Shown here: in pieces, positions 58,317-64,000 of the stretch | How the letters are laid out: every line of letters begins with the position of its first letter | How positions within the stretch are numbered: position 1 is the first letter of the stretch | Notes under the pieces: generated by a model | What the model saw: only the letters and a program-made list of their open reading frames with translations | What the model was told of the DNA's origin: nothing | The model's database searches: none | Program-made: the position numbers and the translations under genes | Assembly: GCA_048213135.1 (NCBI GenBank) | Contig: PS015054.1 | Span: 319,812-383,811, forward strand | DNA from: Reclinomonas americana ATCC 50394 | Taxonomy: Eukaryota; Jakobida; Jakobea; Jakobida | Reading direction: 5' to 3' | Length of the DNA stretch: 64,000 nt

Positions 58317-61300
58317 CTACAGCAGAGCATCCGAGAGAGCGGTGGCCACGCGGAACTCCTCGCGAGAAAGCATCGTGTACATCCTTTGTGGGCACGCCAG
58401 ACCACCGCCAGCCGGGCGAACAGAGGCACTGCGGAAGATGAACTCGCGTGCAGTCGGTGCTGGGAACTCTGCGAGGAACGACTTGAGTGCACGTCTGTGG
58501 AAGAGAATCAAAACAGCCGCCCACCCCCACTCACCACGCCCGCCACCGCTCACTCGCAGGAACTCGACCACGAGTGGAATGTCCATCACACCGACTTCGA
58601 ATGTACCATCCAACAGCTGGTTGACAAATGTCTGCGCACGATCGGGAGCCAATCGCTCAAACTGCCGTCACAAGCGCAGGTAAGCTCCCGTATGCGCGCA
58701 CTTGGGGAGATTACGAGAGCACGCAACTCGCTCCAACAGCGAAGCCACTCGTGAAATGGCAATCTCCAGCTCCTCCATCTTGTAGATGACGTCTTGCAGT
58801 GCGCGCCTGCTACATCCCATACGAACGCGTGAGCATTGACGCAGAGAGGAACAACAACACAGTTCAGCGGCTGGATGGTGGGGCGCAACATGTCACCGGC
58901 ATTATCGGGATCAAACGCATGTTTCATCAGCAGTCTGCAGTCCTCCACGAGATCCTCGAGAAGAGGGAATCCGGTGACATCCATGGCGCTGGTGAGCACC
59001 AGGAAGCCGGTGACAAGGCACTGGCGCAAAATCCTGCGAACACATGTGGCTGTAAATACCACAAGCGAACAGGTGGAAACGTAACGATGACGCACGCAAC
59101 TGGAGCATGAACTCATCCATGGTCATGGTCTCAAAGTAGTGCAGCACGAGCTCGGCCTCGCGCACATAGTCGAACAAGGCGCGCTGCTTGGCAGCAGGCA
59201 CTGGCGTTGCTCGCTGCGCGCTCCCTACAGTTAGCAGAATGCACGGCACGAAATCGTTCCGGAATAACACACCTCCCACGACTCTGTCCACTGGCTGGAC
59301 TCGCGCATGCGCAGACTCAGTGAGCCATCCGGATCCAGATCCTACTCCACGCAGGCAGTGAGTTTCTCTTCCAGTGCAACCCGTGGGAAATCAATGCGTC
59401 GCACACAGGTACCTTTGGCGAGTACCACTTGATGAAATCCTTCAGCGTGCACCCGGGGTTCGCGGCCTTGAATGCTTGCATGTCTGTGGCGTTCTCCAGG
59501 ACTTCAGGGAGACGGAAAGAGAGAGAGAGATGACTGCAGCACGACGTCGGCACGCACCAGACACGAGCTGTGGGGTCTGCATGGCAGCACGAATCCGTGC
59601 CGCTTCGCGCGAGGTGCCGAGATTGGAAAACACCTCCTGCTGGTGAATGACCACATCCTCAGTGACGGGTGGCATCTCCTGTGAGCGTGGTTCGTTCAAT
59701 TTCTGAGTGCTCGAGAGAAGCACTCACATATACAAACCTGCGTCTCGGGCACATACAGTGGGGCGCCAGAATCACAGCGAACGCCTTTCAAGCGACTCTT
59801 GATACCGACACCCGGTGGTGCGCCTCCGTCTTCCATGCTGTCGCCCTCCAGCAGTACATCCGTGAGGTCGACCTCGGCAGTGACGACTGAGTCGTCGACA
59901 GCGGCTGATTCGTCGACGACAGCGTGTGCGATCGCTCCTGCTTCGTCCTCCTCTTCCGGTGCCTCATCGGGGTCGTCCACCTCTGCATCGAAAAACTCCT
60001 CGCACGTCTCGTCCAGCTGCGATGCAGATCCCTGCTGCAAGCACAATCATGTCGGTGGAGAAGCCGAATGCAAACAAGGGTGGAAGCTGCAACGTACAGA
60101 CGAGGCCACTGTAGAAGCAGTGCTTGCGGTGGCGGCGACGGTGGCAGCGGAAGGGGGACTCGCCTGCTGTGGCGACGGCACCAAGTTCAGCTCCTCTTCG
60201 TCGAGGAAATCCCATCCTACCACGTTGACTTTAGTGAAAAACAGTGGACAACCACGCTCAAAGTAGATGCAACACCAGCTGTCACACCTCCTTCCTCGGC
60301 AGTGGCAGTGGACACGTTGAGGGTGGCGGCTGCGCTCTGAGGCGAGCGCACCGGCGACTGGCTACCTCCGTGGAGCCGACTGGCCGCGATGCAACAGTTG
60401 AGCTGCGTCGTCATCATCATCATCATCATCATTGTGATGACGATCTCGTGTCAGTGGATGGCGAGTGCAAACAGACTGAACAGGTGCGCCTAACCAGCTG
60501 CAGCTTCTGATGGAAGAGCGACGTGTCTAGATTTGGATTGCCGGGGTCCGTGTACGGCAACGAAATGTTGTTCTCCCAGCGATAGCGCAGCTCACGCAGG
60601 AACACCCGTCGCAGCATTTCCACTCCTTCGTCCTCGGACACGAGAGACAACTGCACCGCCATTCGCCACGGCAGCGAGCCAGGTGGACCGCACTTGGGCA
60701 GCATCTGTCGGACGAAGCGTGAGTTCACGAACGCGGACTCGACCGCAGCACCCGCAATCCGACCACTCACCCGCAAGTGACTCTCCCACGCGCTGCGAGC
60801 ATGCGCTGTGGTGGCCACATCGACGGCCCCGCCAGCGATTCTTCACGAGAGGAAGATGCAGAGAGTGAGCTGGCGTGCAGATTGCAAGCAGTAAACTTTA
60901 TCCTTCTTCGCCCCACACTCACCTTCTGTACCGCTCGACGGCTTCGCTCAGCTCCTCGGACATGGGCCACGTGTACAGGTTGCCCAGTGTATTCTGCAGC
61001 GCCAGATACACATCGCACTGCGACACGGTCTCGCGTGCCTTTCGCCGCTCTGCACCGCGAATGAGCTCGCCCTTCTCTCAAGGCAAGACCACACCGCACG
61101 ACGACGCAACGCTTCTTTTCGCCAAACAGATTGCCAATCACCTTGATCAGCTGTTGCTCCAGAGCTGCATGTGTGTGAGCAAAGCATCAGCTGCAGGAAA
61201 CAGCAACGGAAGACATTACTCACCAGATCCCCCTCGTGCACTCCCAGGTCTCTGATAGTGTCCGTATGTGGTGAACACTGCACGAAGGAACTCACTCACA

Positions 61301-62846
61301 CCGGCGCTGTGCCTGCACAGAGATGCACAACGGCTTGTGAGTACAGTGTCAATCCACGGCCATTATCCCATCACGCCCCCACGCAACTTGTCTTGATCGA
61401 ATGCGGTGATCATCCATCGCGAGGCAGCCTCGGGGTGCAGCTCACTGTAGCCGGCTGTGTCGACCAGTGCCGAGGACGGTGTCATGTCCCAACGTGCGCA
61501 GCATCGGACGGCCGCCACTGCGTCGGCTTCTGTGCCCACCTCCCACTGCGGCACAATGGAGCGCTCGTTAAGCCGGTCAAGAACCTTGGTCCAGCTGTGC
61601 ATCTCCAGCGCGTCGCTGACGTAGGTGAGTTGCGCGGTCACATTGATCTTGCTGCCGAGACTCGATCGTAGTCCCTGCAGTGCGCGCGCGGTCAGTGGGG
61701 AGACGAACTGGTGGAAGAGAGCAGAGTGCTCACCATTTTCAGCGAAAACAAGTCCACCAGACCGGCGACGTTGGTGTAGAGTGGCGGAATGGTGGTGGTG
61801 CTGTCGACGGCGTACGATGTGACAAACTGCTGTGTGGCGTGACACTTTTCGCCCATCTCTTGCACAAGCGGGCCCTGGCCGTGCGCCGCGACGCACTTGG
61901 TGCGCGAGGCCACAGCATCCTTCTCCAGCGAGTAGCCGACATACGACAACGATCCGATCTGCACAAAGCACGGCAGCGAACTGGTTGTTGAATGGAGGAC
62001 ACCGTGAGCTGATCGCCGTTCCTTCAGCTGACAACAGGCGATGCGCTCGCACTCACCACCCGAGATTGCCAATGGCCGTGGTGACGGCGCTCAGCAGCAG
62101 AGGCGCCGTGCGCTTGTCAAACGATCCAGAGTTGGGCGACACCACCATGAAGCGCTCCACTCCAAACCATCGGTGCAGGCGATGGGCGCTCTCCGGAAAG
62201 TCCCTTCGCGGATCCAGCAGCGCGCCAAACACATCCACTGATCCGCACAGAGACAAGTGTCACAAAATAAAGACGACAACAATCAACAAACATGAGTGCA
62301 CAAACCCTCTTCCGTTTCACGCGAGAAGAAGTAGAACAGCTTGTACGACTCGGCATCAAAGAGCAGCACACTGGAGAGACACAACTCGCCGACCGCCGTG
62401 GAAGCGCGCGAATTCGCCTGCTGCCGACACACAATCAACATCACAAACTGAACATTCTCTTGGTCCGCCCCTGCCCACGCACCTCTTGTTCCTCCTCTCG
62501 CTCCACAAGCCACTGTCGCAACAAGTCCTCAATCTCTGCCACAAACCTGCTCACTCGTCAGATCACAATCTGATCATCACATCATCTGCCGCTGCTGAAA
62601 GTCACGCAACTTTTCATACGGCGACACACACGAGTAGTCCTCGATCTCAAAGTACTCCTCCTCCTTCTCAGCTGGCTCCTCGCTGTCATCCTCCGCCTCC
62701 TCTGCCTCCTCCTCTCCTTGATCTTGTTCTTCATCGTCGTCGCCCCACGTGTCATCATCATCATCAGCGTCGCCACCAGCAGCACCCGGCTTGGGTCGTC
62801 TGGGTCGACCAAAGGCGTCCAGTGATCCCTCTGCCGCAGCCGACAT
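58317..62846 (-). CDS. RAB3GAP1: RAB3GAP1, Rab3 GTPase-activating protein catalytic subunit
   Basis: With RAB3GAP2 it activates GTP hydrolysis on Rab3 and exchange on Rab18, acting in membrane traffic. The start MSAAAEGSLDAFGRPRRPK leads to an acidic insert, then YFEIEDYSCVSPYEKL, as at the family N-terminus. Further blocks in order: SVLLFDAESYKLFYFFSRET, FPESAHRLHRWFGVERFMVV, LLLSAVTTAIGNLG, LREFRYRWENN-like text (LRELRYRWENNISLP) and LFHQKLQLVRRTC. Then come GAPLYVPETQ, MPPVTEDVVIHQQEVFSNLG, FKAANPGCTLKDFIKWYSPK and AREFIFRSASVRPA, then CPQRMYTMLSREEFRVATAL. The last blocks match the animal C-terminus closely. The stop is TAG 58319-58317. An in-frame upstream Met at 62963 would overlap the divergent gene. 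Confidence 0.94.
62665..62790 (-). repeat. Acidic low-complexity insert in RAB3GAP1
   Basis: GAG/GAT/GAC-rich coding sequence between the start and the first conserved block, giving runs such as DADDDDDTWGDDDEEQ and GEEEAEEAEDDSEEP. It is absent from typical family members at this position. Confidence 0.75.
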
Positions 62847-62932
62847 TGCCTCGTCACTGGAAGGGTTGGTGGGAAGAGCGACTGACTTGTCCTTCACGGA
62901 CACTTTTTGCTCTTTCAAGTACGTATGCCACC
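62847..62932. promoter_or_regulatory. 86-bp divergent spacer between RAB3GAP1 and the last gene
   Basis: Contains the palindrome TACGTA at 62921-62926 close to the plus-strand start codon. Both genes must start transcription within or next to it, if the chosen start codons are right. Confidence 0.35.
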
Positions 62933-64000
62933 ATGACGCAGGCACCGTTGATGCGCTCGCCACTCTGGTGGCGCACTTCGGCAGCGATGGAGCCGGTTGT
63001 CACTGTGGTGCTTCCATCGTCGCCATCGCCTTCTGGGCAGACATCACCGACGCCGTTGTCGCTGCCGTCGGAGGTGGCGACTGCTGGGTGGCGTGAGGCC
63101 ATGCAGCTGGTGGAGCAAGCGGAGCAGAGGCGGAGGGAGGAGGCAGAGCTGCGTGAGCAGGCGATACAGCGATTGCAGGGTAATGGTGAGGCGTGTCTCG
63201 CCTAACGATGTTGCGATTCATGCTCATTCATCGCTGCGTGTGTAGCGCTGTGGCAAGTGGCAGTGCGTCGTCCTCGTGGTGTGTATGGAGTCGCAGGAGA
63301 GTCGGTGTCGCTTGCAGAGTGTCGACAACGCATGGGGCAAGCGAGCGCGGCGATCGTGCATCGAAAATCGTTGGTGTCTGCGGTGCCGCTGCTGTGGTGC
63401 ATGGTGGACCTGGTGCAGGCGAACGGGGAGCGCGAAGAGCTGCGTGGCTTGTGGGACGATGTGCTGTGCGTGGTGAGCTTGGCTGTTGTGTTGTGCGTGG
63501 CAGCTGCATGCATGAGTTCATCGGTCTTCCAACATGAAGCTGCAACACGACCAAGGGCAAGCGGCGAAAGCTCTGGCGGTGATGGACGCGGTGCTTGGCA
63601 TGTCGGCGCAGGAGTATCACTGGTGCGTCCGTGGGGTGGCGACTTGCGTGCATGTGTACGTCGGTGTGGTGACAGCAAATGTGCAGCGTGGTGTGGCAGC
63701 TGGTGCAGCTGCACGATGCACTCTTCCACGCCGCGCGACATCTCGGCTCGCCCCACGATGACTTGGCATGGATGCGTATGTGGCACCAGTTGACGTACCT
63801 GCAGCTGTGGTGTGGTGCACTGCCGGCATTGTGCCCGCCGTGGACCATGTCTCTGCAGGAGTTGCATGAGGCCGCTGGCGTCGGTGACAGAGCGCCGCAT
63901 CCATCCCTTCTTCGAGGTTCGTCGCACAGGTCGTGAATCCTGTCTGCATCACGCGCTCAGCCTCTTATTGCAGCCGTTTGTCGGGCACTATACTCTGGAT
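62933..64000 (+). CDS. Unidentified helical protein, 3' end beyond window
   Basis: The start MTQAPLMRSPLWWRTSAAME is at 62933; Met at about 62987 is an alternative. Exon 1 ends with the charged helix REAMQLVEQAEQRRREEAEL then REQAIQRLQ. A splice near 63182-63244 joins ALWQVAVRRPRGVYGVAGES, then SLAECRQRMGQASAAIVHRK and SLVSAVPLLWCMVDLVQANG. Later exons give QGQAAKALAVMDAVLGMSAQ with EYHW (about 63540-63621) and VVWQLVQLHDALFHAARHLG, then DLAWMRMWHQLTYLQLWCGA. A donor GTTCGT near 63917 probably starts another intron, with coding resuming at about 63976. The protein is helical and Trp/Leu-rich. I could not place it in a family. Confidence 0.6.

Noticed and set aside
61832-62932. Long plus-strand open frame antisense to RAB3GAP1
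   Set aside because: RAB3GAP1 on the other strand matches its family over this interval. Only the part from about 62933 onward reads as real sequence and is annotated as the last gene.

Overview
The window is nuclear DNA from a compact, intron-dense, moderately GC-rich unicellular eukaryote that builds a motile flagellum. Three things support this. Every recognisable protein is split by many short (about 50-110 nt) cis-spliced GT-AG introns. Genes lie on both strands, often 30-200 bp apart. Two genes encode nexin-dynein regulatory complex subunits (DRC2/CCDC65 and a DRC10/IQCD-like protein). cis-introns in nearly every gene argue against a kinetoplastid, and axonemal genes argue against higher fungi and flowering plants. 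I cannot name the species. No rRNA, tRNA, CRISPR or intact transposon was recognised.

Layout, left to right. 1-11425 (+): C-terminal part of the giant ubiquitin ligase UBR4. 11541-15233 (-): ABCG half-transporter. 15359-17532 (-): DRC2. 17773-19261 (+): farnesyl/geranylgeranyltransferase alpha subunit. 19395-20922 (+): WD40-type protein. 20965-23062 (-): ALG9 mannosyltransferase. 23095-24309 (+): CDIN1-like nuclease-fold protein. 24327-25634 (+): PH-domain protein. 26066-27799 (+): MGGC-start disordered protein. 27999-29062 (-): ITPA. 29063-30072: gene-free stretch with a direct duplication. 30073-30923 (+): small heat-shock protein with a signal peptide. 31110-33283 (-): probable Mediator MED17. 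33330-34216 (-): RTRAF/hCLE. 34642-36497 (+): TSG101/Vps23. 36615-39156 (-): LRR plus coiled-coil protein (CEP78-like). 39606-41565 (-): DRC10-like. 41693-52816 (+): an 11-kb gene for a single-pass receptor-like protein with 23 tandem Ig/TIG-like repeats. 52855-53342 (-): small multi-pass membrane protein. 53468-58233 (+): long disordered protein with a conserved central block. 58317-62846 (-): RAB3GAP1. 62933-64000 (+): unidentified, runs off the window.

Most genes are housekeeping: ubiquitin and ESCRT traffic (UBR4, TSG101, RAB3GAP1), N-glycosylation (ALG9), prenylation (FNTA), nucleotide clean-up (ITPA), transcription and RNA (MED17-like, RTRAF) and the axoneme (DRC2, DRC10-like). They do not form an operon-like pathway. 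The most unusual items are the 23-repeat surface protein, a recurrent GTTGCG(T) 5' splice site supported at about 25 introns, the ABC transporter whose ATP-binding motifs sit on tiny exons (12-29 nt), and ACGT-core palindromes in the very short divergent promoters.

Coordinates of multi-exon genes run from the inferred start codon to the stop codon. Exon joints were worked out by eye from reading frame, GT-AG borders and family conservation.
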